Positions 8,707-17,101 of a stretch of 64,000 bases of DNA are shown here, one piece after another (the stretch's first letter is position 1; each line of letters opens with the position of its first letter). Below the pieces are notes generated by a model. The model was not told the DNA's origin. It ran no database searches and saw only the letters and a list, made by a program, of their open reading frames with translations. The position numbers were made by a program, and so were the translations under genes. Location of the stretch: NCBI RefSeq assembly GCF_014930455.1, contig NZ_JAAIYO010000002.1, positions 434,001-498,000 of the forward strand. Direction: 5' to 3'. The stretch comes from Corallococcus soli. Its GTDB lineage: Bacteria; Myxococcota; Myxococcia; Myxococcales; Myxococcaceae.

Positions 8707-9270
8707 GTGAGCACCTCCTGTTTCATGGCATGCCATCCCAGGTTCTCGCGGCGGGGCCGTTCGACACTCATGGGCGCGGGGCTCGCGGGGGCGCTGCTGC
8801 TGTCCCCGGGCGCGTTCGCGCTCCCTCCGGCGGGACAGCCGCTGCCGGCCTTCTCCGCCCGGGACCTGACCGAAGGGGCCCACGCGAGCGAGGAGCTGAA
8901 GGGGCGTCCCGCGCTGGTGGTCATCATCACCGACAAGGACGCGGGCGAGGCCATGCGCGGGTGGTTCGCGGAGGCGGACACGCGGATGCCGGACACGGTG
9001 CGCCGCCAGTCGCTCATCACCCTCAAGCTGCCGTTCATCGTCAGCGAGGGCGCGGCGCGGGGGAAGGCGAAGAAGCACGTGCCCGAGGGCTTCTGGAAGG
9101 ACACCTGGCTGGACAAGAACGGCGGCATGGCGAAGGCGCTGGGCCTTGCCTCCAGCCGCACGCCCTATGTCCTGGCGCTGGATGAGGACGGTCGCGTGGT
9201 GGCCAGCGTCCACGCGACCGTGGACTCACCGGAGGCGCGGGCCATCTGGTCCGCGCTCTCCCGGCGATGA
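8707..9270 (+). CDS. Exported thioredoxin-fold-like protein
   Basis: The 187-residue protein has an N-terminal signal with a twin-arginine-like start (SRRGRSTLMG) and hydrophobic core ending near ALPPAG. The mature part has the layout of a redoxin-type fold: LPAFSARDLTEG, then GRPALVVIITDKD, and a C-terminal RTPYVLALDEDGRVVASVH with the cis-Pro-like TPY. There is no CxxC pair, so it is not a classical thiol-disulfide oxidoreductase. GGAGG at 8692-8696, ten bases before GTG 8707, decides the start. It is divergent from the beta-helix gene and convergent with the DUF4476 gene. Role unknown. Confidence 0.65.
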   Translation: MSTSCFMACHPRFSRRGRSTLMGAGLAGALLLSPGAFALPPAGQPLPAFSARDLTEGAHASEELKGRPALVVIITDKDAGEAMRGWFAEADTRMPDTVRRQSLITLKLPFIVSEGAARGKAKKHVPEGFWKDTWLDKNGGMAKALGLASSRTPYVLALDEDGRVVASVHATVDSPEARAIWSALSRR

Positions 9271-9283
9271 GCCTGGGGGCCTG

Positions 9284-9997
9284 CTAGCGCCCGTCCAGGA
9301 TCTCCTGCAGCTTCTGCTTGTCCGAGGAGAAGGGGAACGCCTGGAACAGCTCATAGCTGTTGTTCGTGTCCAGCAGCGTGGGCCGCATCACCCGCACCAC
9401 CTCCAGCTTGTCGTTGGAGAACGAGAACTGGTTGATCACCGTCAGCACGTGCGTCACCAGGAAGTGCTCGCGCTGGGCGACCTGTCCCAGCACCCGCATC
9501 TTGTCGCGCGCGAAGGTCTCACGGGCCATCGCCTGGGTGAGGCTGCGGAACTGCGAGTCCGCGATGGGCCGCACCACCGGCAGCGGCATCGGGTGCTGCG
9601 GGCCCGGGTAGTTGCCCGGCGGGGGCGGCAGGCCCGTGCCGTACGGCGCGGCGTCGTCCACGTACTCGCTGAGCTTGTCCAGCTCCTCCATCGCGGCGCG
9701 GATGCTGGCGCGGCCCTGGTTGTCCCGCGTGCGGGTCATCGCGTCGCGCAGCGCCTTCTCCAGCTTGTCGATGCGGCGCTCCATCACCTCGCGGTCGACC
9801 ACGGCCTGGTTGCGCATGGGCGGCTGCGGCGGCATCGGCTGCGGCGGACGGGGCGTGGAGTGGCCCGGCGGCGGCGGGCGCCGCAGCTCGGCGGCGGCGG
9901 CCGCGGCGGCGTTGACGGGCCCCTCCGTGCGCGGCGCGGTCTGGGCCAGCGAGGCGGCGGAGGAGAGCAGCACGACAGCGAGGGTCAGGGCCTTCAT
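9284..9997 (-). CDS. DUF4476 domain exported protein
   Basis: The 237-residue protein has a signal peptide (cut near SLAQ), a Pro-rich stretch, a charged helix (REVMERRIDKLEKALRDAM), a second Pro-rich spacer and a C-terminal helical domain of about 90 residues. The domain ends in RPTLLDTNNSYELFQAFPFSSDKQKLQEIL, the DUF4476 pattern seen in myxobacteria and Bacteroidetes. Function is unknown. AAGGA lies eight bases before the ATG at 9997; an ATG at 10006 overlaps that site and is rejected. Confidence 0.78.
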   Translation of the reverse strand: MKALTLAVVLLSSAASLAQTAPRTEGPVNAAAAAAAELRRPPPPGHSTPRPPQPMPPQPPMRNQAVVDREVMERRIDKLEKALRDAMTRTRDNQGRASIRAAMEELDKLSEYVDDAAPYGTGLPPPPGNYPGPQHPMPLPVVRPIADSQFRSLTQAMARETFARDKMRVLGQVAQREHFLVTHVLTVINQFSFSNDKLEVVRVMRPTLLDTNNSYELFQAFPFSSDKQKLQEILDGR

Positions 9998-10134
9998 GAT
10001 GTACATCCTTGGGGGTGTTCGTACCTCGCGGTATCAGACGGGACGGGGGGCCGTACATTCAACCCCCCTTCCGTCGGACGCGCGGAAGGCACGTCACCGC
10101 GCCCCTGGAGCGCGCGGGACCCTGCCTTGAGGCG

Positions 10135-10743
10135 TCAGGGCGTGGCGCCGCGCTTGGAGACGACCTGCCCCTCGGGGGTGACGTCGTAGACGACGGGCAC
10201 GCCGGTGGCCAGCTCCAGCGCCACCACGGCCTCGCCGGACAGCTTGTCCAGGCGCATCACCAGCGAGCGGTTGGAGTTGCCGTGGGCCACGACGAGCACG
10301 TTCTTGCCCTGGCGCAGGTCCCCGGCGATGGCGCGGTCGTAGAAGGGCAGCACGCGCTTCGCGGTCATCTCCAGCGACTCGCCATTGGGGGGCGGCACGT
10401 CATAGGAGCGGCGCCAGATGTGGACCTGCTTCTCTCCGAACTCCTTGGCAGCGTCCGCCTTGTTGAGGCCCTGGAGGTCGCCGTAGTGCCGCTCGTTGAG
10501 GGCGGCGTCGCGGATGACGGGCGGGCGCTGGCCCAGCGCGTCCAGGAGGATGCTGAGCGTCTCCTGCGCGCGGCTCAGGGCGGAGGTGTAGGCGACGTCG
10601 AACTTCAGGCCCTTCAGGGCGTCAGCGGCCTTGCGGGCTTCGTTGCGGCCCTGCTCGGTGAGGGGCACGTCCACGAAGCCCGTGAAGCGGTTCTCGTGGT
10701 TCCAGAGGGACTGACCATGACGGACGAGGGCGAGGATGGGCAT
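10135..10743 (-). CDS. gpmA: 2,3-bisphosphoglycerate-dependent phosphoglycerate mutase
   Basis: GpmA interconverts 3- and 2-phosphoglycerate in glycolysis and gluconeogenesis through a phosphohistidine. The phosphorylated His9 sits in VRHGQS near the N-terminus. [13 protein letters not shown] is the family core, and [12 protein letters not shown] carries the second catalytic His. The length of 202 residues fits the shorter bacterial form. The ATG at 10743 has AGAGGGGG just upstream. It is a single gene, transcribed in the same direction as the MFS gene upstream. Confidence 0.93.
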   Translation of the reverse strand: MPILALVRHGQSLWNHENRFTGFVDVPLTEQGRNEARKAADALKGLKFDVAYTSALSRAQETLSILLDALGQRPPVIRDAALNERHYGDLQGLNKADAAKEFGEKQVHIWRRSYDVPPPNGESLEMTAKRVLPFYDRAIAGDLRQGKNVLVVAHGNSNRSLVMRLDKLSGEAVVALELATGVPVVYDVTPEGQVVSKRGATP

Positions 10744-10836
10744 GCCCCCTCTGCTAGCGCATCCGGGGGGAGCGGGAAAAGGGGCAAGGTCCCTCCCCCT
10801 GTCCGGCCCGTTGGTTCCCGGGCACGCGCGGGGCCC

Positions 10837-12072
10837 TCAGGTGCCCAGCGCCGCCAGGCCCCGGGGCCGCAGGGCGCGCGTCAGCGCCACGATGCCGAAG
10901 AAGAGCAGGGCGGCCCCCGCGGTGATGGGCCGCACGCCCAGCCGGTCCGACAGCATGCCCAGGCCCCAGACGCCCATCATGTAGCCCAGGTTCACCAGCA
11001 GCAGGAACAGGCTGCTCACCCGCGCCTGGAGCTCCGGCGGCGTCCTCGCCTGGCACACCGTCTTCAGGCCCGTGAAGGCGACGAGGTACACCGCCCCCAG
11101 GAAGAACATGGCGACCATCGCCACGGGCAGGGTGGGGGACAGCCAGAAGAGCGCGGAGCACAGCCCCACGAGCAGCACGGACGCCTCCAGCATCCCCCGC
11201 CGTCCCATCCTCGCCACGAGGGCCCCCGTCCCGAAGGCCGCGAGGACCGCGCCCGTGCCCTGCGCCGTCAGCAGCAGCGACGTGGTGGCCGCGTCTCCCC
11301 CCAGCACCTTGAGGGCGAACACCGGCACCAGCCCCACGAACGGGGAGATGAGCAGCCCCACGAAGAACGACGTCCCCAGCGCCAGCGCGATGCCCGAGTC
11401 CTCCCACGCCAGCTTCATGCCCCGGACGATGCCGGCCCACAGCGCCTCCCGCTTCGGCATCACCGCCTGCACCGCGCCGCTCATCTGGGCCAGCACCAGC
11501 AGCACCGCGAGGAACGACAGCGTGTTGAGGAACAGCGCCCCGGCGATGCCCGCCTGCGTCAGCACGAGCGCCGCGACCACCGGCCCGATGATGCGGCCCA
11601 GGTTGAACTGCGCCGAGTCCAGGCTGAGCGCGTTGTGCAGGTCCTCCGGCGGGACGACCGCCACCGTGAGCGCGGTGGCGCACGGAATCACCAGCGTGTT
11701 GAGGGCGCCGTTGAGCAGCGAGATGGCCGCCACCCACGGCACCGTGAGGTTTCCCGTCGCGGCCAGCACCGTGAGCAGCGCGGCGAGCAGCCCCTGCAGG
11801 CACACGCACACCGCCATGAAGGTTCGCCGGTCGAAGCGATCCGCCAGCGCTCCACCCAGGGGCGCGAGCAGGAGCGACGGCAGGTGGGCGAGCGCGGCGA
11901 CCCCGCCCGTCCACCCCGCCTTGCCCGTCACCTCCGTCACGTACACGCCCAGCGCGACGGTCTCCATCCACGTGCCGATGTTGGACACGAGCATGCCCGT
12001 CCACAGCCAGGCGAAGTCACGGTGCGACAGGGCCCGCAAGGAGGACGCGCGCGAAAGCAGGGAGGAGGCCAC
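10837..12072 (-). CDS. MFS transporter, EntS/MFS_3-type exporter family
   Basis: The product has twelve membrane helices and MFS_3 hallmarks: an LRALSHRDFAWLWTGMLVSNIGTW start, GGALADRFDRR in loop 2-3, and ALSLDSAQFNLGRIIGP around helix 5. Family members include the enterobactin exporter EntS and macrolide exporters, so export of a small molecule is likely; the substrate is unknown. The start is not clear: GTG 12072 begins 8-10 residues before the conserved part, while ATG 12150 would add 26 residues with no ribosome site. The gene is divergent from the pseudouridine synthase. Confidence 0.82.
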   Translation of the reverse strand: MASSLLSRASSLRALSHRDFAWLWTGMLVSNIGTWMETVALGVYVTEVTGKAGWTGGVAALAHLPSLLLAPLGGALADRFDRRTFMAVCVCLQGLLAALLTVLAATGNLTVPWVAAISLLNGALNTLVIPCATALTVAVVPPEDLHNALSLDSAQFNLGRIIGPVVAALVLTQAGIAGALFLNTLSFLAVLLVLAQMSGAVQAVMPKREALWAGIVRGMKLAWEDSGIALALGTSFFVGLLISPFVGLVPVFALKVLGGDAATTSLLLTAQGTGAVLAAFGTGALVARMGRRGMLEASVLLVGLCSALFWLSPTLPVAMVAMFFLGAVYLVAFTGLKTVCQARTPPELQARVSSLFLLLVNLGYMMGVWGLGMLSDRLGVRPITAGAALLFFGIVALTRALRPRGLAALGT

Positions 12073-12167
12073 GGAGAGCCCGGTTCTACAGCGCTCCTTC
12101 CCCGCGTGCTCGGTGGGCGCACGCCTACACGTTGACTCCCTGCCTGCCATGGGGGACGGGGGGAGGC

Positions 12168-13088
12168 ATGACGCGGCACAAGGTCCTGGTCGTCCCCCGT
12201 GAAATCGCAGGCGAGCGGTTGGATCGCTTCCTCACGAAGCATGTCCCCGGTCTCACGCCCGAGCGGGCCCGCGCGCTGCTGGAGTCGGGGCGGGTGCGCA
12301 TCCGGGGCAAGAAGGCGCAAGCCACGCGCAAGTTGTGGGGTGGGGAAGAACTGGAACTGGAGACGCCCGCGCCCCGCGCCTCCCCGGCCGCCTCGCTGGA
12401 GGGGCCCGACCTGCCGGTGCTGCACGACGACGCGGCGTTGATCATCGTGGCCAAGCCGCCGGGGCTGGTGGTGGAGCCGGAGGGCCGCGCACCCTCCGTG
12501 GTGGGGCTGCTCGCGGCGCGCTGCCCACCGTTCGACGTGGAGGGCGTGGCCCAGCCGGGCGTGGTGCACCGGCTGGACCGGGAGACGAGCGGCTGTCTGG
12601 CGCTGGCCCGGACGGATGACGCCGTGGCCGCGCTCCTGAAGGCGTTCCAGGAGAAGCGCGTGGACAAGCGCTACCAGACGCTGGTGCTGGGACAGCCACC
12701 GGACACCGGCCGGCTGGAGGGCCCGTACGCGCGCGACCCGAAGGACCCGCGCCGCTTCACCACCCGCGTGCCCTCCGCGCGCCGGGCCGCCCTCACGTTC
12801 ACCGTGCGCGAGCGGTTCCGGGACGGGGCCCTGCTGGACATCGACCTGGACACGGGCCGCACCCATCAGATCCGCGTGCAGCTGTCCGAAGCGGGCTTCC
12901 CCGTGCTGGGGGATGCCGTCTACGGCACGCCAGCGGCGCGCACGCACCCGGCCGCGCTCGCGGTGGGACGGCAGGCCCTGCACGCGTGGCGCCTGGAGGT
13001 GCCCACCTCCGCGACGGGGCAGCTCATCCAGGTGGAGTCCCCGCTGCCCGACGACGTCCTGCGTGGGCTGGCCGTGCTGCGCGGTTGA
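12168..13088 (+). CDS. RluA/RluD-family pseudouridine synthase
   Basis: The enzyme isomerises uridine to pseudouridine in rRNA or tRNA. The 306-residue product has an S4 RNA-binding domain (about residues 10-65, RLDRFLTKHVPGLTPERARALLESGRVRI in pattern). The catalytic domain has HRLDRETSGCLALAR, where the Asp is the catalytic nucleophile, and GRTHQIRVQL. S4 plus this core is the RluD/RluC arrangement, but the substrate cannot be set by sequence alone. The ATG at 12168 has a GGAGG only one base away; a TTG at 12132 in the same frame is less likely. Confidence 0.9.
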   Translation: MTRHKVLVVPREIAGERLDRFLTKHVPGLTPERARALLESGRVRIRGKKAQATRKLWGGEELELETPAPRASPAASLEGPDLPVLHDDAALIIVAKPPGLVVEPEGRAPSVVGLLAARCPPFDVEGVAQPGVVHRLDRETSGCLALARTDDAVAALLKAFQEKRVDKRYQTLVLGQPPDTGRLEGPYARDPKDPRRFTTRVPSARRAALTFTVRERFRDGALLDIDLDTGRTHQIRVQLSEAGFPVLGDAVYGTPAARTHPAALAVGRQALHAWRLEVPTSATGQLIQVESPLPDDVLRGLAVLRG

Positions 13089-13168
13089 GGGCGAAGCCTC
13101 TCCACCAGGTCGGGCCCGCTCAACGCCAGGACAGCCACCCGCCACGGGGAGCGGCCGTCTCATTCAAA

Positions 13169-13184
13169 ATAAGAAGTTTCTTAT
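13169..13184. promoter_or_regulatory. AT-rich palindrome upstream of the Fur-type promoter
   Basis: ATAAGAA-GT-TTCTTAT has 7-bp perfect arms around a 2-bp centre. It lies 25 bp upstream of a TTGACA box and 58 bp before the main Fur-like box. It matches the 19-bp Fur consensus only partly (about 10 of 19), so it may be a second weak Fur site or another regulator's site. Confidence 0.45.
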
Positions 13185-13208
13185 CATCCGGGCTGGTCGG
13201 TCTATCTC

Positions 13209-13237
13209 TTGACATCAGGCATTGATGGATTTACTAC
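13209..13237 (+). promoter_or_regulatory. Sigma-70-type promoter for the Fur-controlled lipoprotein
   Basis: A perfect TTGACA (13209-13214) is followed after exactly 17 bases by TACTAC (13232-13237), a weak -10 box. The expected transcription start falls near 13244, inside the Fur-like palindrome, the usual layout for repression by blocking RNA polymerase. Confidence 0.6.
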
Positions 13238-13241
13238 GTCC

Positions 13242-13268
13242 TGAAAATGAGAATGCTTATCATTTTCA
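13242..13268. promoter_or_regulatory. Fur box
   Basis: TGAAAATGA and TCATTTTCA form perfect 9-bp inverted arms around GAATGCTTA. The core AATGAGAATGCTTATCATT follows the Fur consensus GATAATGATAATCATTATC. The sharp local drop in GC content and the position over the predicted start site make this a convincing iron-responsive operator. Confidence 0.82.
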
Positions 13269-13344
13269 TTGTCGGACGGCTGTCTACAAGCGTCCGTGTT
13301 GGATGACACGTCCCCCTTCTTCCACCGCAGAGAGGCCTTCTCCG

Positions 13345-14559
13345 ATGAAGCATCCTGTTGCCTTCCCTTCCTTGCGACGCTCCGCCGCCGTGTTGGCCCT
13401 GACCCTGTTCACGGGCTGTGGTGACTCGGAGGAGCCGGGCACCGACGACAACGGGTCGCTGTATGCCATCACCACGCAGCTGCTCGTTGAGGACCCGGTG
13501 CAGAGCTACGTCGTCGTGACGAACCAGGCGGAGCAGACGGCGTCGCTGTCGTTGGACAACGCCATCAAGGTGTCGGGCCGGGCGCTGGGCGTGGGCATCC
13601 CCAAGTCCGGTTCGCTCTACGTGGTGAGCGACGAGAGCCCGGTGGTGACGCGCTACAAGCTCAACGGCGCGGGGGGCCTGGACGCGGCCGGCACGGTGAG
13701 CTTCGCGCCCCAGGGTGTGACGTCGCTGGGCGAGTACCAGGCCAACTTCCAGTTCGTCTCCGAGACGAAGGCGTACTTCTTCGACGGGGCGACCGCGCAG
13801 GTCGTCATCTGGAACCCCACGGCGATGACCGTGACGGGCACCCTTCCGCTGAAGGCGCTGGAGATCCCCGACACCGTGCTGGCCTTCTCGGGCGCGGTCG
13901 TGCACGTGGGCTCGCAGATCATCATGCCCGTGGGCTGGCGTCCGGTGTCGGGCGTGGGCATCACGAAGAAGGCGGGCGTGGTCTCCCTCGACACGGCGAC
14001 GGACACGGCCACCATCGCGACGGATGAGCGGTGCGGCTACACGCACGACGCCGCCCTCGGCCTGGACGGCAAGGTCTACATCGCGACGGAGGCGTATGGC
14101 GCGGCGGTGTTCCGCGTGGTCCCGGACTCGCCGGAGCCGTGCCTGCTCAAGTTCGATCCGCAGACGCGTGCCTTTGACGCGACCTTCTACCGCTCGCTCC
14201 CGGCCCTGGTGGGCGGCGGCACCGCGGGCGCGCTCATCCCCGGGGCGCCGGGGACGGCCTACGTGCGCGTGCTGGATGAGAGCATCGCCCCGGTGACCGA
14301 GGGCACGCATCCGCGCACGATGGCGAGCGGGACCGGCTGGCAGTGGTGGGAGCTGAAGCTGGACACGCTGACCGCGACGCGCAAGGCGGACTTCCCCTCC
14401 ACCTCCGGCAGCGTCTTCCTCTTCGAGTCGGAGAACCAGACGCTCTACACCGAGTTCGGCGCGGGCGCCGCGTCCACGACGTTCCGCGTGCTGGGTGAGA
14501 GCGGCAAGCCCACGGTGAGCACGCAGGGGCTGTCCTTCTCCTTCGTCCAGTTGCGCTAG
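13345..14559 (+). CDS. Fur-controlled lipoprotein, beta-propeller-like
   Basis: The 404-residue protein has a signal peptide ending in a lipobox (LFTGCGD, Cys about 25). The mature part is rich in short beta-strands with repeated G-x-Y/T-x-V-D motifs (GSLYVVSDESPVVTRYKL, KVYIATEAYGAAVFRV) and fits a beta-propeller-like fold similar to DUF4374 proteins. It lies 77 bases downstream of a Fur box, so expression is expected in iron starvation. I infer a role in siderophore or haem iron handling at the cell envelope. It recalls a lipoprotein associated with myxochelin uptake in other myxobacteria, but I cannot confirm that by search. AGAGG lies ten bases before the ATG. Confidence 0.72.
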   Translation: MKHPVAFPSLRRSAAVLALTLFTGCGDSEEPGTDDNGSLYAITTQLLVEDPVQSYVVVTNQAEQTASLSLDNAIKVSGRALGVGIPKSGSLYVVSDESPVVTRYKLNGAGGLDAAGTVSFAPQGVTSLGEYQANFQFVSETKAYFFDGATAQVVIWNPTAMTVTGTLPLKALEIPDTVLAFSGAVVHVGSQIIMPVGWRPVSGVGITKKAGVVSLDTATDTATIATDERCGYTHDAALGLDGKVYIATEAYGAAVFRVVPDSPEPCLLKFDPQTRAFDATFYRSLPALVGGGTAGALIPGAPGTAYVRVLDESIAPVTEGTHPRTMASGTGWQWWELKLDTLTATRKADFPSTSGSVFLFESENQTLYTEFGAGAASTTFRVLGESGKPTVSTQGLSFSFVQLR

Positions 14560-14581
14560 CACCGTCATTCATCGAAGCAAC

Positions 14582-14629
14582 CCGGGCCCCCGTGCCCGAC
14601 GGGCGAGAGCCTGTCGGGTGGGGGCCCGG
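14582..14629. terminator. Strong hairpin between the Fur-controlled lipoprotein and the CxxCH protein
   Basis: CCGGGCCCCC (14582-14591) pairs with GGGGGCCCGG (14620-14629), and CCCGAC pairs with GTCGGG inside, giving about 16 base pairs with one bulge. No T-run follows, so it may be a partial terminator or an RNA-stability element that lowers expression of the second gene. Confidence 0.5.
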
Positions 14630-14669
14630 CTCGTAGGCACCACCTGGTTTCACCCTCCATGGAGATTCG

Positions 14670-15287
14670 ATGCGTCATCTGTTCCGTATCGCGGGCGTGT
14701 TCGCTGTTTCGTCGCTGTGGGCCACCCCGGCCTTCGCCACCAGCACGGGCATCACCGGCCAGTCCGGCAAGGACGGCGTGATGTGCAGCACGTGTCACAA
14801 GGGTGGGGATGTCCCCACCGTCGTGTTGGAAGGCCCCACGACGCTGGAGCCGGGCGCCACCGGCCAGTACACCTTCATCATCCGGGGGGGAGCGGCGAAG
14901 ACGGGTGGGGCGGACATCGCGGTGGACAGCGCGGACGCGAAGCTCCAGGCCGGCACCGGGACGAAGCTGCTGGGCGCGGAGCTGGTCCATTCCGCGCCGC
15001 TGGCCTTCACGGGAAACGAGCTGCGCTTCAACTTCTCCCTCGTCGCGCCTGCGACGGATGTCACGCTCAAGCTCTTCGGGGCCGGCAACTCCTCCAACGC
15101 GGACCAGAAGAGTGACGGGGACCGCGCGGCGGCCACGACGCTGAGCGTGACGGTGGGCAAGGGCACGCCCGTCGTGGACCCGCTCCCGCCGGAGGGCGAC
15201 GAGGGGGGCTGCTCCGCCGCGGGCAGCGCGCCCGTGTGGGGCCTGGCGCTGGCCGGGCTGGCCCTGCTGCGCCGCCGCCGGAGCTGA
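14670..15287 (+). CDS. MYXO-CTERM protein with a CxxCH haem-type motif
   Basis: The 205-residue protein has a signal peptide (cut near AFA-TSTG). MCSTCHKGG around residues 35-43 is a potential c-type haem attachment site. A beta-sandwich-like domain follows (GATGQYTFIIRGG), and the end is EGGCSAAG, a hydrophobic helix and RRRRS, the MYXO-CTERM surface anchor. It resembles the MXAN_6652-type proteins that I recall in Myxococcus. It lies 110 bases after the Fur-controlled lipoprotein in the same direction and is probably co-transcribed through the hairpin. I infer surface electron transfer or haem-iron binding. GGAGA lies five bases before the ATG at 14670. Confidence 0.75.
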   Translation: MRHLFRIAGVFAVSSLWATPAFATSTGITGQSGKDGVMCSTCHKGGDVPTVVLEGPTTLEPGATGQYTFIIRGGAAKTGGADIAVDSADAKLQAGTGTKLLGAELVHSAPLAFTGNELRFNFSLVAPATDVTLKLFGAGNSSNADQKSDGDRAAATTLSVTVGKGTPVVDPLPPEGDEGGCSAAGSAPVWGLALAGLALLRRRRS

Positions 15288-15354
15288 AGAACTCCCAGTC
15301 CGTGAGCGGTGCCGGCGTCGCCACCCTGACGCCCGGCACCGTGGTGGCGGACGC

Positions 15355-15812
15355 TCAACCCGAGACGGGGTCCACCGCCGTGTCGAAGAACGACACGTTG
15401 CCTTCCACGGTGCCAATCCCGCGCGCCGTCAGTCCCAGGATCAGCGTCTGGAGATACATCCCCACGCCCACCGCGTCCACGAGCCCCAGGTCCCGGTGCA
15501 TGCACAGGATGCCGGCCGTCGGCGCGCCGAAGAATTCGTAGTTGCGCTGAGCCGCCCGCGCCCTCCCGGCCTCATCGTCCCGGGCCACCCCCATCGCTCC
15601 GTAGACGAGCGCCCCCAGCTCCCGGCGGTGCGCCCGGAAGGAGGCGGGCAGCGGCGCCAGCTCCCTCGGATTCGAATGCACCTCTTGTCGCAGCGCCTCC
15701 CGCAGGCGCTTCATGCGTTCGCCTTCCACGATGAACAGACGCCAGGGTTGGATGTTTGAGTTGGAGGGCGCGAGCTGCGCGAGTGACAGCGCCTCCGCGA
15801 GCAGCCCGCGAG
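15355..15812 (-). pseudogene. Nitroreductase remnant lacking both ends
   Basis: The minus strand encodes a stretch that is clearly nitroreductase: LLAEALSLAQLAPSNSNIQPW, then FFGAPTAGILCMHRDLGL and VGVGMYLQTLILGLTARGIGT. These proteins are usually about 220 residues and begin with an Arg-rich FMN-binding segment. Here only about 150 residues remain. The N-terminal 30 or so residues and the start codon are missing upstream of about 15812, where the frame runs into antisense sequence of another gene fragment. The C-terminal third, including the last FMN-contact region, is replaced by a short tail and TGA at 15355. FMN-dependent activity is unlikely. Confidence 0.7.
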
Positions 15813-16131
15813 CAACATCAACAATGGCAACACCGGCGGCCACCCGCCCGGGCCCCAGGGGGCCTGCACCCTCAGCAGCTGTGACTACTTCTACTTCCAT
15901 GGCATCAGCAAGTATGCCTTTGGCGCCATGTGGGAGAACAACGGGACGGCCAGCCGCTTCCACTCTCCCCATCAGGTGCAGGTGGAGTTCCTCTGCGACG
16001 TGGCGGACCAGTCGCAGTGGTGGATTCCGTTGAGCGTGCGGCAGACCGCCGCGGCGGACGCCAACGGCCGCGCCGTGTCGCGCTTCATCAACGGCCCGGG
16101 GTATAGCTGCGGCAGCCCCCGTCCCTGGTAG
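15787..16131 (+). pseudogene. 3' fragment of a secreted-protein gene
   Basis: A frame open from 15787 encodes about 107 residues from roughly 15811: SNINNGNTGG, a Cys-containing segment (CTLSSCDYFYFHG), FGAMWENNGTASRF, VEFLCDVADQSQWWIPL and an end YSCGSPRPW. It reads like a genuine extracellular protein with paired cysteines. It has no start codon or signal peptide; the first ATG (15928) falls inside the conserved-looking part. Its 5' end coincides with the point where the divergent nitroreductase loses its own 5' end. I do not recognise the family. Confidence 0.55.
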
Positions 16132-16297
16132 ACGCGAGCAACCCCGATGGCGCATTCGGAGCGTGAAGCCATGACGCCGTTTCGGATGCGCCTGTCTCCC
16201 TGCCTGAGCCCGCTCGCGCGGGTCTGCTGTTCCAGTTCCCAGCCACGTCCTCTTCGACCACGACCTCCTGGCCCGGGCGCCGTGACTTTCGTGTTGA

Positions 16298-16996
16298 ATG
16301 GGCTTCGTGCCCCCGAACCGACTCGACGCCCTGGGTGAAGCGACGACCCTCCTAGAACTCCGCGCACGTCTGCGCTCGCATCGCTGGGCGCCGGAACTCG
16401 ACGCCTTCGAGCGCGCTCCCGGTGCTGTGCGGCTCCTCGCCGCGGGCCTTGATGCTCCAGAAGAAATCGACACGGGGAACGGCCCCTACGTCGTCCTGGT
16501 GGAGGGCCCGCTCAGGACGACAGGCCATCTGCACCTGTGGACGGACGACTATCAGCCCGGCCTCGTGATCGTCCGGGGCGACCTGGAAGCGCGGACCCTG
16601 TCGTTCGGCAACGGGGCGCGGGTCTTCGTGGAAGGCTCGGTGCGCGTGGAGGGAGAACTCTTCGGCCAGTATGGGGACCACAATGCCGTCCTCATGGCCG
16701 CAGGAGAAATCCGGGCGAGGGCCATCTTCCTGGAGACGACCGCCGGGGTGTACGCCGAGGGCGGTGTCCAGTCCCTGATCCATGCGCCGCTGCGCATGTA
16801 TGAATCACTCGCGCCAGACATCGAGAACGAAGGGGTCGGGGATGGGGTCCACAGCTTCGATCCGGCGGTGCTGGATGCCTATGGCGACCTCGACTTCCGC
16901 AAGGCGATCCAGGCCGCGCGTGAAGGCCGGCCCCTGCTCCTGCCCGGCATTGAAGAGCGCTTCCCCCTCCGACTGACGCTCCGCGCAACGCGGTAG
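16298..16996 (+). CDS. Beta-helix-like (polymer-forming/bactofilin-like) hypothetical protein
   Basis: The 232-residue product has no signal peptide. After a helical N-terminus (about 1-65) comes a run of short beta-strands with regular Gly and Val spacing: VIVRGDLEARTLSFGNGARVFVEGSVRVEGEL and AAGEIRARAIFLETTAGVYAEGG. This looks like a short right-handed beta-helix as in polymer-forming cytoskeletal (bactofilin) proteins. The C-terminus is helical. I cannot place it in a named family; bactofilin relationship is a structural guess. The preceding 166 bases (16132-16297) show nothing clear. Confidence 0.55.
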   Translation: MGFVPPNRLDALGEATTLLELRARLRSHRWAPELDAFERAPGAVRLLAAGLDAPEEIDTGNGPYVVLVEGPLRTTGHLHLWTDDYQPGLVIVRGDLEARTLSFGNGARVFVEGSVRVEGELFGQYGDHNAVLMAAGEIRARAIFLETTAGVYAEGGVQSLIHAPLRMYESLAPDIENEGVGDGVHSFDPAVLDAYGDLDFRKAIQAAREGRPLLLPGIEERFPLRLTLRATR

Positions 16997-17101
16997 TCCT
17001 GGCGCATCCAGCCCCGACGCGTCGGGTTGGGCGAGGGGCTCGGTCGTGGCGGGACGCCTGGAAGGCTGGTGCGGACGCGGGGCCGGGAACAAGATGGCCG
17101 C

